Assembly: GCA_023548195.1 (NCBI GenBank)
Contig: JAJHZJ010000311.1
Span: 2,557,836-2,621,835, forward strand
Direction of reading: 5' to 3'
From: Bettongia penicillata ogilbyi
Lineage: Eukaryota > Chordata > Mammalia > Diprotodontia > Potoroidae
DNA length: 64,000 nt
Of this stretch, positions 51,644 through 62,792 are shown piece by piece (position 1 is the stretch's first letter; the number at the start of each line of letters is the position of its first letter). Below the pieces are notes generated by a model that was not told where the DNA came from, made no database searches, and saw only the letters and a list, made by a program, of their open reading frames with translations. Both the position numbers and the translations under genes were made by a program.

Positions 51644-51671
51644 CTGTGTGCATGGATTCCAAATTCACCAT
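51644..51671 (-). CDS. POU2F3: POU2F3 coding exon 1 (start codon to first donor site)
   Basis: POU2F3 (Oct-11/Skn-1a) is a POU-class transcription factor that binds octamer DNA in the nucleus. It specifies tuft (brush) and sweet/umami/bitter taste cells and takes part in keratinocyte differentiation. This 28-nt coding piece reads MVNLESMHT plus one base of the next codon and ends at a consensus donor (G|GTGAGG). The start codon has A at -3 and G at +4, a strong Kozak context. The leftover phase-1 base G joins the first two bases of exon 2 (AT) to make the Asp codon expected in POU2F3. The nine residues match the human N-terminus as I remember it. The gene runs right to left. The transcription start is not defined; an open frame continues upstream to an ATG at 51851, so a longer N-terminus cannot be excluded from sequence alone. 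No POU domain residues are encoded here. Confidence 0.93.
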
Positions 51672-51960
51672 CCTGCCTGAGATAGGGCCAAAGTCAGTAC
51701 CCACCCAGGCCCCGTTTGTTCGCCCCAGCAGGTCCCCTTGGGCAGCCAGGATCCCCTTACCCTCCCAGCAACCCTTACAATCCGCTGCCGACCAACCGCT
51801 GCTACCAGCCCAGAGTTGCTGAGGATTCTTCTCTAGGTGATCATGAGACACTGCAGAAGGAGCTGCCTGCCCGGACTGACTGGAGCCACACCCTCCCTGG
51901 CAGGGTCTCCTGGCCTGGCAGATGGCCCATGCAAATTAATCATTTGCATATGGGGAGCTG
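51672..51960 (-). promoter_or_regulatory. POU2F3: POU2F3 5' UTR and proximal promoter
   Basis: This is the region directly upstream of the start codon and is free of recognisable transposons. It is moderately GC-rich but not a CpG island, and I see no convincing TATA box. It holds GC- and CACCC-type stretches at about 51880-51900 and, 258-278 bp upstream of the ATG, an inverted pair of perfect octamers. The transcription start most likely falls between about 51700 and 51850, but nothing in the sequence fixes it. A YAG just upstream of the ATG (TATCTCAG, near 51680) could also act as an acceptor for a further upstream non-coding exon. Confidence 0.6.
51929..51949. promoter_or_regulatory. Inverted pair of octamer (POU) sites in the POU2F3 promoter
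   Basis: ATGCAAAT at 51929-51936 and its reverse complement ATTTGCAT at 51942-51949 are separated by five bases (TAATC). Both are perfect canonical octamers, the DNA target of the OCT1/OCT2/POU2F3 class. They sit about 260 bp upstream of the POU2F3 start codon, in a natural place for autoregulation. The spacer adds a TTAAT homeodomain-type core. Confidence 0.75.
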
Positions 51961-52283
51961 GGGGACCAGGTAGGGGGATGAGGACAAGGAGCTTCAGTGG
52001 TGGAAGTTCAGATGCCCTGGGCCAAAACCCAAGGCTAGAAATTTGCTCTGTCTTCACTCTAAGATCCATTCCTCATCTCTCTAATTCAGGAACTCTGGGT
52101 AGAAGAGCTTTTAGTCGAAGGTGAAGCCAATGTGGCAGGGAAAAAACCTCCCACTGAATTTGGAGTCAGAGAACCTGGGTTCAGATTCCAGCTCTGCACT
52201 TACTACTTGTGGCACATTGGACAAAACTGATTCCTCTGCCTGGGACTTGGTTTATCCAAAATTTAGGGGCAGGGCTGGACTTG

Positions 52284-52480
52284 ATCAGAGGTCCTTAACC
52301 GTTTTATATATCATGATCTCCTCTGTCAGTCCAGTAAAGCATAGGGACCCCTTCTCAGAATCATATTTTTAAATGCATAAAAAAAAACATAGAGTTACAG
52401 AGGAAGCCAATTATACTGAAATACAGTTACTTTTTTTTAACCCCAAGTTCATGGACCCCCTGTTAAAGATTTAGGGGCTA
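52284..52480. mobile_element. hAT-like short interspersed element
   Basis: GAGGTCCTTAACCG start, GGGACCCCTTCTCAGAATCA body and a CATGGACCCCCTGTTAAAG end. It is the same family as the repeat at 62885-63043 plus 63748-63780 that hosts the L1, and probably as the one inside the old L1 at about 8400-8790. Confidence 0.6.
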
Positions 52481-53433
52481 AGTCATGTCCAAAGACCCAC
52501 TCAGCTTTTGATCTTGTATTGGAAAACAACCATTCAGCTCTTTCGGAAATCCCTGCTCTGGTTCCATCATATTCTCTTCTTTCAAAACCTAAAAGCTGAG
52601 CTGCAAGCGTCCCTGGGGCACCGAGGCCTCCTTTCTGCCCAGAGTAGAATTCTGGGACTCCTAGTGACATTGCTAGATATGGCTCCTATGTTTCTCTTGC
52701 AGCCTTTCCCGGAGTCCTGTGCATTATAATAATCCTAATAGATGACTTGTCTCTTGATTTAGTTTGGAAAACATTTTAGATTGATCATTATTTCATCTCA
52801 GCTGATTCTCACTTCTTGAGGAGGCTGATAGAGTGCTAGACTTGGAGTCAGGAAGACCATCCCTTGTTGTGTGACCCTAGGCAAGTCATTTAACCTCTCC
52901 TGGTCTCGGCTTCATCACCTATGGGGATTCAATACAATGACTTCTGTCAGTTCTAAATCTGCAATCAAATGGTGACTGTGATGGTGATAGTGCAAGTACA
53001 ATTATTCCTGTTTGAGAGATTTAAAAACCCAACCAAACCACTGAGGCTCAGCAAGGTTATATGACTTAGCCAAGATCATATAGCTAGCAAATGGCAATCT
53101 TTTGGGTATCCTTAGAAGTCACTTTCTTGTCAGTTGCCTTAAGTTATGGTATCTTTTCCTCCCTTTCAGTTGAGAGGGGGAGGTGAAGGGAAGAGAGGAG
53201 TTCTCCCATTAGTTAGGACACAGAGGGTTAAAAAAAAAAAATAGGTAGCCAAAGATTGTATGTAAGCATAGGGGGTTCATCATGTTTTGTTTCAGAGACA
53301 TGGAGGACCCAAGGACCTTTTATTCTCCTCCCCTTCCAAATGCAGACCCACTTCCCCTGGGCTGACCTCTCTTATATGACTATTGCCTTACAATTGTTAC
53401 TTTAGAAAAATGCCTAAGTTCCTGGCTGTGGCA

Positions 53434-53474
53434 CTAATTTGCATATCATTCTAATTTGCATATCATTTGCATAT
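53434..53474. promoter_or_regulatory. Three octamer sites in a 17-bp tandem duplication
   Basis: The 17-mer CTAATTTGCATATCATT is repeated exactly at 53434-53450 and 53451-53467, and its last bases lead into a third site. ATTTGCAT occurs at 53437-53444, 53454-53461 and 53465-53472, all in the same orientation. The cluster lies about 1.8 kb upstream of the POU2F3 start codon, outside any repeat I recognise. Confidence 0.65.
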
Positions 53475-54589
53475 CAGAATTCACTGAGTGACTACAAGTT
53501 CAGAAAAATACTATTCTTGTCTCCATAGCTTGACCGCTTTCTCCATTGCCCCCACCTCCTACTGGGTCAGCAGTGCTTTGGAAAAAACAATGGATGGGTT
53601 GGGCTCTGTGTGGGTGGGGATGGCTTCCCTTGCAGGTGAGAGGGGCCCAGTCACTGGATAGAATCTTCCAGCCAGCATACTGTTTTCTTGCCAGTCTGGA
53701 AAACCTGATGCCCCAGGGCCATTCTGACCAAGGTAGGCTTAGGTTAGGACAGAGGTCAAGGTGGTATGTTACCCCTGCCTCAAACCTCACCCTTCTCCTC
53801 CCACAGCTATACACTTTGACAGAAAGACAACATTGTATAGTGAAGAGCAATGATTTCAAATTAGAAGACCTAGGCTGGAATCCAGGTCCTACTACCTCTG
53901 TGACTTTGAGCAAATCACCTTCCTTTTCTGGGGTTCAGTTTCCTCATCTTAACAAAGAGGGGTATGAATTAGATTGTCCCTTTTAGTTCCTGGTAAGTCA
54001 TAGCACCAATATGTTTGAGGCATATCCCAATACTCAGGATTAGGGATGCTTTATGTACAGGAGAAGGTGATGGATATCTATCTTGGGTCTGGGAGCTTTG
54101 GACAAATCACTTCCTTTTTCTGGCCTTTAGTTTCCTCCTATGTGAAACGAGGGGATTGGAACAGATATCTCCAAATTTGTTTCAGCTTAATTCTAAGTGT
54201 TAGCTATCCAGCTCCAAGATTCTCTGCCTATTGATACAACATAATGGGAGTCACTCATCCCCACCATCTCTACTTTTTCCTAGTCTGGAATGATGTGGAT
54301 GACCACTGTAACCAAAGACCCCTGCTAAAATGACAAATGCTCCTTGATAGGGGGAGGGAAGAAAGATCTTCTAACCCTAAGTAATGTATAATAGCTATAG
54401 AATAGTAGTTAACATTTATATAGCCCTCACTACGTGCCAAGCACTGTACTAAGCACTTTACAATTATTATTTTATTTCATTAGATCAACAAGTTGACAGC
54501 TAATGTTGCCCTGCCCTCTCCCACCTACCTCAACTCAGTCACGTAATCTATCCTTGAGGCCTGTAATATACTTCATTCTACATCTGAAT

Positions 54590-54900
54590 CTGAAGTTTTT
54601 TCCTTCTTCCAACACCTAGCTCAAGGTCAACAACCATTATGAAATGTCCTTTAGTTCCCGACCCTCCAGTCTCCCTCCAAGGTGTTTTATATGCTCTAAT
54701 TTCTCTAAAGCAATTTGTCTCTTTCTGCTCTTTCTCTTTCACAGACTACCTTTTATTATACTTACCTGTGTTCATGTTGTATTCTCCTAAATAGACTGTC
54801 AGCCCCTTTGAGGGCAGGAACTGTGTGTGCTGTTCTCATCTTTGATTCTCCAGTGCCTGGCATAGCACCTTCAATATAGGAGTCATTTAAACATTTTTCC
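54590..54900 (-). mobile_element. L2 LINE 3' end, antisense
   Basis: The reverse L2 tail motif TTTGAGGGCAGGAACTGTGT and CCAGTGCCTGGCATAGCA are clear. Confidence 0.75.
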
Positions 54901-55164
54901 CCTTTGGATTAGAATGTGAAGGAAGGAAGAAAGGACAGAAGAAATGGGGGCAAGGTTCTCTAAATCCCCTTTCTTGGGTCAGGATTTGTCTGAGTGGGTG
55001 AGGCACCCCTATCAAAGCAATGAACATTGAACATAGCAATGGGGAAAAGAGATGTGAGAATTAAGAGAGATAGAGGGCTTCACCAGATCATCTCTGGGCA
55101 ACCTTAATACTGCTCTCCCATTTCTGAATGTCAAGGGCTACCCCCTCTGCCTCTTCCTTTTCCC

Positions 55165-56030
55165 AGAATCACAAGATCTCAACGTTGGAAAGAACCTTTG
55201 AACCTGTCTGGTTCAACTCATCTTTGAACAAGAATCCTTTGATATCCTTAACAAGTGGTCTTGCAACATTTGCTTGAAGACTTCCAGGGAAGGGAAGGCC
55301 ACCAGATACAGCTAATTCCATCTTTACATGGCTCTAAAATTTAGAGTCTAAATGTTACTAAGTTTTTCCTTACATCTCCCTCTTCACAACTTTCACTCAT
55401 TGGGGGCTAAGCACAAAAAACCCCCCAAACAAACAAACCTCTTCAAATATTTGAAGGCAATGATATTATTATCACTTCAATCTTCTCCTCTTTACCCTCA
55501 TTTCCTTCACGGGATATTCATATGCCCCAATCTCAAGGCTCTTTATTATTCTTATGGCTCTCTTAGGATACTTTTCAACCTACAAGTGTCCTTCCAAATT
55601 GTGACTCTCTGACTGTAATAGTAACCCAGATGTAGTCTGGCGAGAGCAAAAGACAGAGGCAGCATCACCTCTTTAGTGTTTGCTACTAGGCCTCTCCTAA
55701 TGTAGCCTATGGTTGCATTAACATTTTAGTTGTTTTTTTATATCATTGACTAATTTTAAGGTTGTATTTCACCAAAACCCTTAAACTCTCTTTTCGGCCT
55801 GTGTTTCCTTCGTTATTTACTTCACAAGCCAATTTCTGAAACCAAGTGCAAGAATTTGCCTTTATTCCTCCTGTTATCTTATAAGATCTAGCCCAACATT
55901 ACAGCCTCAGACATCTTTTTGGATCTGCAAATTTTGACAAGTATAAGATCTATGCCTTTCACCAAGTCATTGATTAGAATTTTAAGTAGCACGTGGCCAA
56001 ACAGAGATCCTTTTCATGTCCAAAGTAGCA
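55165..56030 (-). mobile_element. L3/CR1 LINE remnant
   Basis: Reverse-orientation CR1/L3 3' region. It includes the AACCCAGATGTAGTCTGGCG motif (CR1 antisense pattern for an assessed 3' ORF2 region) and the AGTGCAAGAATTTGCCTTTA stretch. About 860 bp, diverged. Confidence 0.7.
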
Positions 56031-56108
56031 GATTGTGGTTAAGATTAGACAAGTAGAATCAAGGTTTGAGAGGGCCTTACAGAAAGAATCATAGGATTTT
56101 AGACCTGT

Positions 56109-56350
56109 GAGGGCAGCTAGGTGGCACGCTGGATAGAGTTCTGGGCCTGGAGTCAGGAAGACTCATCTTCCTGAGTTCAAATCTGTCCCCAGACACTTAC
56201 TGTGTGACTTTGGGCTAGTCATTTAACCCTGTTTGCCTCAGTTTCCTCATCTGTAAAATGAGCAAAAGAAGAAAATGGCAAACCATTCCTGTATCTTTGC
56301 CAAGAAAACTCGAGTGGGGTTACAAAGAGTTGGACATGACTGACATGAGT
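56109..56350 (+). mobile_element. Marsupial tRNA-derived SINE nested in a MIR-like repeat
   Basis: Full-length plus copy, GGGCAGCTAGGTGGCACGCT to GTTGGACATGACTGACATGA. The flanks (56080-56108 and 56351-56480) are two halves of one older repeat. Confidence 0.93.
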
Positions 56351-56881
56351 AAGAGTTAGAAGAAATCTTGTAGATAATCTAGTCCAATTCCTTATTTTAC
56401 AGGTGAGGAAATAGCCTCAGAAAAGTTAGATCAAATTCAAACTCAGGTCCTAGTACTCCAATGTCTGTGTTCTTCCCACTACCTCCATACTTCCTTCCCG
56501 AATCACTAGTTCAGGGCAGGGTCTCAATCAGGATGAAGAGGTATGGTCAGGATTTGGAGGTGAGAATTACCTATTTCTGTATTATTTTCCCCGAAGTTAA
56601 AGTCCTGTAATTGGCCGTAAACTTGGCAATCTGTTTCCCTGGCTGTCAATAAGAGTTTCCTACTTCTTCTCCTTCTCTTTCCTCTTCCCTCCTCCCTCAC
56701 CACTTTCTGAGATGACTGATTTTCGATCTAGATTGGAGAGATATTTGGGGGCAGATATCTAATGGTAGGGAAATGTAAGGTTTGGAACCACTTATTCACT
56801 TGGGATATTTGGGAGGGGGGTTACTAGAAAAGGAGTGGAAACTGGTGAAATTTCAGTGCTTTTAGACATCAAAAGAGCTTT

Positions 56882-56913
56882 ATGCAAATGATAATGCAAA
56901 TGAACATGCAAAT
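56882..56913. promoter_or_regulatory. Three octamer sites at an exact 12-bp period
   Basis: ATGCAAAT occurs at 56882-56889, 56894-56901 and 56906-56913, all in the same orientation and starting exactly 12 bp apart. The spacer bases differ (GATA, GAAC), so this is not a simple microsatellite. The cluster is about 5.2 kb upstream of the POU2F3 start codon. Confidence 0.65.
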
Positions 56914-57223
56914 TAGCCAGCATAATTTTTTTTTTTAAGTCAACAGCTGGAGGACTTTTTTTCAGCAAAGAACAGCAGCTCTGGCTCCAAGACATTACTG
57001 GTCAGAATTGTGATGACGTTTGACCTCTCCACAGCTTTTCCTGGTTCCTCTTTGGTACTATTAGCTCCCCAACTCCATTTTTTCCTTTTCTCCCTCTGCT
57101 TCGTCACTTGTTGGCTAATGCCCTCAGAAAAGGAAATTCCAAGACAATGATCATCTCCTCCTCTGAGGCACGTTGACTGAAGAGGCAGCTGTCTTCTAAG
57201 ACAAGGGCAAAGCAAGTTCCCAG

Positions 57224-57226
<3 letters not shown>

Positions 57227-57311
<85 letters not shown>
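57227..57311. repeat. (TC)n microsatellite
   Basis: About 42 uninterrupted TC units in the upstream flank, 0.3 kb from the 12-bp octamer trio. Confidence 0.98.
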
Positions 57312-57314
<3 letters not shown>

Positions 57315-57907
57315 TTCTCCTCCCTCCCCCTCCCTCCCTACATGTATGTCTTGGCGACTGGCCCCTGCCACTCATTCCCATTTCCTGTCATGTCAAGTCT
57401 ATTGAGTTGTCAGACCAGGGAAGGAGTGATCGGGGAAGGGCCCTGGAAAACTGCCCAAGCAACAAGTCCCCTCTAGCTCTGCCAGTCTGCCAGCCAAAAC
57501 CTAAGGTTGGAGAGTATGGAGGTGGCAGGAAGGGGAATCAACTCCAGAGTAGGCAGGAGATTTTGACTGCCTTCCTGCAAAGGTGACAAAGGGAAGTTTG
57601 AGGGACAAAAAAACCCTTCCTATTTGGGAAGACTGAGTGATTGGAGAGTGGAGATTCTGGCTCATGTTTGAATGGAAAGAACGCAGGATTTGGCATCAGA
57701 AGGCCTGGGTTCTAATCCTAGTTCTATCATTTATGTGCCTTTGGATGAGTGGTGTTGTTCCTCTGGGTGCCACTGGATAAAAGATAGTGTATGTGGTGAA
57801 TCAAATTCTGGACCTGGGTTCAGGAAGACCAGATTTCAAATCTCTGCTACTTACTAGTTGTGTGAACTTAGACAAATAATATTAGAATCCCAGATAATTC
57901 TCTAAGG

Positions 57908-58697
57908 CAATATTTCTGAAAGTGTGGTTGAGGTCTAACTGGGGGTCTCTGAGATCCTTTGTGGGGCATAAGGTCAAAGTTATTTTTATTATAAGGCTAA
58001 GATGTTATTTGCCAACTAAAATACTCCTCCTTTTTTCCAGGTACATATCTGTGTTAGTTTGGATTTTCTTCACATGCCTCAACCAAAACAATATATAGCA
58101 AGTCAAATGCAGAAACAGATTTGAGTATCCAACTCTCTTCAGAACTAGATAAGAGAGATTTACAAATTTATATAGAACTGTATCACTCTTCTCACTAAAT
58201 TTTTTTATTTGGAAAATAGTTTTCAAAAAATGTTATTTATATAAATATGTAATGGATTCTAAAATTATTTTAAATGAATAAATATTTTTAAAATTCCAGT
58301 TTTAATTTCTGAGACAGTGTTTTCTAATTTAAAATTAGTTATTAATAAATTAGTAATTTCTAATACAGTAAACATTAATAGTTATTTTGGAGTCAACTCA
58401 GCCTGACTCCTGAGAGCCAAGTGTGAGCATTTATACTCAGAAATCAGTAAATGTTTCAAAATAGGGCTTCATGTATAGTTTTATTTATCATCTAGACTTA
58501 AGAGAGTGATGAAGAAAATATTGATAACGCATATCAAGCTTAAATATGTGTCCTGTATACATGTTTTCCCCCAGAGAGTTGCCTGTTAAACATTTGCCAG
58601 CACAGTCCTGAATATAACCCACATAAAAAGAAACTCTTTGGGTCCTCAATAAATTTCTACAAAGAGATCCGAGACACAAAAGTTTGATAACCACTGC
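57908..58697. mobile_element. hAT-like DNA transposon remnant
   Basis: The left end AATATTTCTGAAAGTGTGGT and the reversed right end CAGTGGTTATCAAACTTTTG resemble hAT terminal repeats. The interior is AT-rich with no coding sequence. No target duplication is visible. Confidence 0.45.
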
Positions 58698-58762
58698 ACA
58701 ATAGCAGCTATTCAACTCTCTACCTACCTATGTGTCTACCTACATAGCTACCTATATATCAC

Positions 58763-59469
58763 CCTTCCTTCCTTCCTTCCTTCCTTCCTTCCTTCCTTCC
58801 TTCCTTCCTTCCTTCCTTCCTTCCTTCCTTCCTTCCTTCCCCTCTTTCCTTCCCTTCTTCCTTCCCTCCCTCCCTGCCTCCTCCCTTCCTTCCTTCCCTC
58901 CTTCCTTCCCTCCTTCCTTCCTTCCTTCTTTCTTTCCTTCCTTCCTTCCCTCCCTCCCTCCTTCCTTCCTTCCTTCCTTCCTTCCTTCCTTCCTTCCTTC
59001 CTTCCTTCCTTCCTTCCCTCCTTCCTTCCCTCCTTCTTTCCTTCCCTCCTTCCTTCCCTCCTTCCATCCTTCCTTCCTTTCCCTCTTTCCTTCCCTTCTT
59101 CCTTCCCTCCCTCCTTCCTTCCCTCCTTCTTTCCTTCTTTCTTTCCTTCTTTCCCTCCTTCTTTCCTTCTTTCTTTCCTTCCTTCCTTCCCTCCTTCCTT
59201 CCTTCCTTCCTTCCTTCCTTCCTTCCTTCCTTCCTTCCTTCCTTCCTTCCTTCCTTCCTTCCCTCCTTCCCTCCTTCCTTCCTTCCTTCCCTCTTTCCTT
59301 CCCTCCTTCCTTCCCTCCTTCCATCCTTCCTTCCTTTCCCTCTTTCCTTCCCTTCTTCCTTCCCTCCTTCCTTCCCTCCCTCCCTGCCTCCTTCCTTCCT
59401 TCCCTCCCTCCCTCCTTCCTTCCTTCCTTCCTTCCTTCCCCCCTTCCTTCCTTCTTTTCTTTCTTTCTC
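58763..59469. repeat. (TTCC)n polypyrimidine tract of about 700 bp
   Basis: An almost pure pyrimidine strand of TTCC units is interrupted by CCC and TTT variants and a few GCC or CCA steps. A variant block beginning CCTCTTTCCTTCCC recurs at 58841, 59082 and 59339, showing a higher-order arrangement of about 240-257 bp. Long open frames across it are artefacts of the repeat. Confidence 0.97.
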
Positions 59470-59629
59470 TATTAAATACTTACTTCATCAGATTTCAGGG
59501 GCTATTATTGGACCTTCTCATTAAAGCAAATACTTGGGTTCTGAGTTCTAGAAAGTTGGTATTTGGGGAAGCAATACAATCAAGTGCTTGACTGTGATTC
59601 AATGCAGCAAGCAGGCAACAAATATATCT

Positions 59630-59840
59630 CTCTGTATGAGTGTGTATATATAGGTATATACATATGTACACAATGGATATATATGTGTGTATATATACAC
59701 ACAGCATGGCATGCTTTATATGGCATATATATATATTGTGTGTCTATATACATATATAGACACACACACTATGGCACTATGTGTATATACAGTGTATATA
59801 TGTATATGTGTATGTCTGTATACACACATATACACTATGT
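59630..59840. repeat. TA/TG-rich compound repeat with inverted repeats
   Basis: Alternating purine-pyrimidine sequence with many TATATA, GTGTGT and CACACA blocks. It includes a perfect inverted repeat with 14-bp arms and a 2-bp spacer at 59737-59766. Confidence 0.85.
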
Positions 59841-61105
59841 CAATATAGGCAACCAGTCCCCACATGCCAAAAAACAACCTAGACAGAGGGTTAGGGAGAC
59901 AGGTTGGCTTCAGAATATGCTCAGAGTTGGGGTTCTGGTGACAAGATCATATACCCAAAAGTGGGTTTGGTTGAGAACAGGTAATTGGTGCCAGATGGAG
60001 GAGGGGTTGTTCCTAATCAGACCCAGATGGGGTTGAAATGTTCTCAGGGTCCCTAATCTATATCAGGCTGGCATGAAACTCCACTAAAGTGGACTTTCTT
60101 TATCTTGACCGCCATGTAGTAGGAAGGTTTAATATTGACTAAGGAAATAATTGGACAGGAGTTCATCCCACCAAAAACCACCAGCCTCATCCATTGCAGG
60201 GGAATAGTACAATTGTCTGTTTTGCCTACAGGTTTCAATGGGCATCCGGAGCACTTAGCCTAAATGATTCCATAGTAGAGTCCTGTTGTTATGGCACCAA
60301 ATAATAACCAAATAATAACCTGAGACAACATAAAGTTTCTAATTATCACAATTCTCCTTGAAAATCTGGATTTGAACTCAGGCTCTGGTACTTCCTAACT
60401 TTGCGACCATGGTCAACTCACTGAATTTCTCTGAAGCTTAGTAAAATGGGGATAATATTTGCTACATTAACTACCTTCCAAGGTTGTTGTGAGGAAGGAA
60501 GGATTTAGTTGCTAAAGAAATGTGATTATTTCCAAGGAAATGTTCCCGGGGAGTCACATGAGACTGTTGATGAAAACCCTGGGTTTTTGTAGAATCAGAG
60601 CATTTTAGAGCTGAAAGGAACCGTAGAGAGAGTATCTAATCAAATCCCCTCATTGTACAGATGTGAAAACTGAGGCCTGGATAGGCTAAGTGACTAAATT
60701 CATAGCATGTCTTTGCTCTAGAGGTCCAAGCTCCGGCATTCTTCAGCTCCCCGCCCCGTCCCCCCCCCCCAAAAGTTATATGCACGTAGAAGAAATACAT
60801 CATGCATTTTAAAAGCCCTCAGGATTAGCTTGTATCTTCCCAATACCATTTCACCCTCCCCCTGCCCCAAGCACTTGGCTAATATAATCACAGACAGACA
60901 GGGCACGCTCCAGGATAGTATTCAGGACGACAAAGTACCCTTTTCTCTACGCTCCTACAGTTTGATTGAAGCTACCTAGTTGTTTGTGTTTGTCCTTAGT
61001 TCTCAAAGAGGACGTTGGGAAGGTGCTGTCATGACTTGCAAGTGGATTGACTTTAAGTATGGTTAGAAAGCTTGGCCCCTCAGGGCTGCATATCTGGACT
61101 CATGG

Positions 61106-61118
61106 TGCCCTCTTGTGG
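61106..61118 (-). promoter_or_regulatory. CTCF-like core motif
   Basis: The minus strand reads CCACAAGAGGGCA, close to the CTCF core CCASYAGRKGGCA with one mismatch. It lies in the upstream flank of POU2F3 just beyond a SINE remnant, about 9.4 kb from the start codon, and could mark a boundary with the neighbouring gene. Confidence 0.4.
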
Positions 61119-61184
61119 TATCGGATGAGAATTTAGAGTACAAGAAATTCCAGAGATTTTCAGAGTTGTAAGGAACTTTGCTGT

Positions 61185-61432
61185 TTTGTTGATCAGGTCA
61201 TTTCAGTTGTGTCCAACTGCTTCTGACTCCATCTGCGGTTTTCCTTGGCAAAGGCACTGGAGTATTTTGCCATTGCCTTCTCCGGTACATTTTATAGGTG
61301 AGGCAAACAGGGTTAAGTGACTTGCCCAGGGTCACACAGCCAGTAAGTGTCTGAGATTGGATTTGATCTCACTGAGATGAGTCTTCCAGATTCCAACTCT
61401 AGTGCTTTAACCACTGTGCAACCCAGTGCCCA
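61185..61432 (-). mobile_element. Marsupial tRNA-derived SINE
   Basis: Reverse copy with GGCAAAGGCACTGGAGTATT and GTTAAGTGACTTGCCCAGGG. A further SINE tail remnant lies at 60977-61100. Confidence 0.92.
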
Positions 61433-62600
61433 AGGAACTTTAGTATCCACTTAATTATTAATAATAACGATATCTTGCATTGATATAGTGCTTTCAGGTT
61501 TGCAAAGCGCTATACATATATTATCTCATTGGATCCATGGAAATAAGGTCTCCAAGGATCAAAGTGTGTCCATTGATGCAGTATATTTTTTAAAAATCCA
61601 TAAAGCAAAGGACGTAGAGATAGGATGAAAATATTTTAATTCAAAGCAAAATTGTAGCAATTTTTTTTGCATCAACTTATGCACCTGATCCTTCTATTAA
61701 TTGAAAGGAAATTTTTTCTTTCGTCAAACCTACATCAGCCTCTCTGCAGCACTTACCCATTGCTGAGAATCTCTGGATCTACCTTTGATGTAGTAATGGT
61801 AATTCACATCACTATAGCTCTTTTAAACTTATAAATCTCTTTACCTCTGCAAAGTAGATAGTACAAGTATCAATGCCCCCATTTTACTGATGGGGAGACT
61901 GAAACTCAGAAATTAGCTCAAGGTTGTCCAGCTTGTAAATTCCAGAGTGAAGATTCAAACCCAGGTCCTTTTCACTTCAAGTCCAACTTTCTTTTCAATT
62001 ACAATGTTACCTACTTCTAAGCAGAAAGAAGTGCTGGGTCTCTTGATGTGTCCAAGAATTTGAAGAAATTGATGGTGTGCATGTGAGCTCTGTTCTGTGG
62101 ATGGGAGAATCTATAGATAAGAATTCTGTTTTAGACCAACCCTGAATGAGAAGTTGATATAGCTAGCTCTTTTTGTATGTATGTCTGCAAGGGTGTATGT
62201 GGGAGTATTTAAACTCTACTAAATTTGGTGTATTAGAACTCTATTAAGTTCTTTTCCAATCTAGAAGAGAAGATCATAAATCTGAGAACTTAAAAGGAAT
62301 CTGAGTGAACATCTTTGTTTTACAAATGAGGAAAATGAGGAGAGTTGAATCAACTTGAGAAACCTCATGCAACTTGTTAGTGACAGATCCAGGGGCTAAG
62401 ACCCAGGACCCCCTGACTTCCCAGTCATAGGATCATCATTAAGCAAGTAACAGAATGGTAATTATCATTACTACAACTCAAACAAGAATCTTCCTTATCA
62501 TGCTATTGCCACAGCTCTAGAACCTGGTGCTTTTCAAAGCACTACCTTACAATTTACAGAGGCACAAAAACTTGCTCTGAGTCATACAGATAGCAAGGGA

Positions 62601-62792
62601 AGGAGCAAGGTGGCACAGTGGATAGAGTGCTGCACCTGGAGTCAGTAAAACCCTAGGCAAATCATTTAACCCTGTTTGCCTCAGTTTTCTCATCTGTAAA
62701 ATGAGCTGGAGAGGAAATGGCAAAACACTTCAACATTGCTGCCAAGAAAGCCCCAGATGGAGTCATAGAGAGTTGGGCTTGAGTCAACAACA
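62601..62792 (+). mobile_element. Marsupial tRNA-derived SINE, internally deleted
   Basis: Head AAGGTGGCACAGTGGATAGA, then a direct jump from the GGAGTCAGTAAAACCC region to CTAGGCAAATCATTTAACCC, losing about 50 bp of the usual body. Confidence 0.88.

Noticed and set aside
53500..53986. Overlapping 137- and 146-codon frames on opposite strands
   Set aside because: Part of the sequence is a MIR remnant. Overlapping open frames on both strands are expected by chance in GC-richer DNA.
58732..59475. Open frame of 247 codons (and 190 codons on the other strand)
   Set aside because: It is only translation of the TTCC repeat, giving FLPS-type or KEGR-type periodic peptides.
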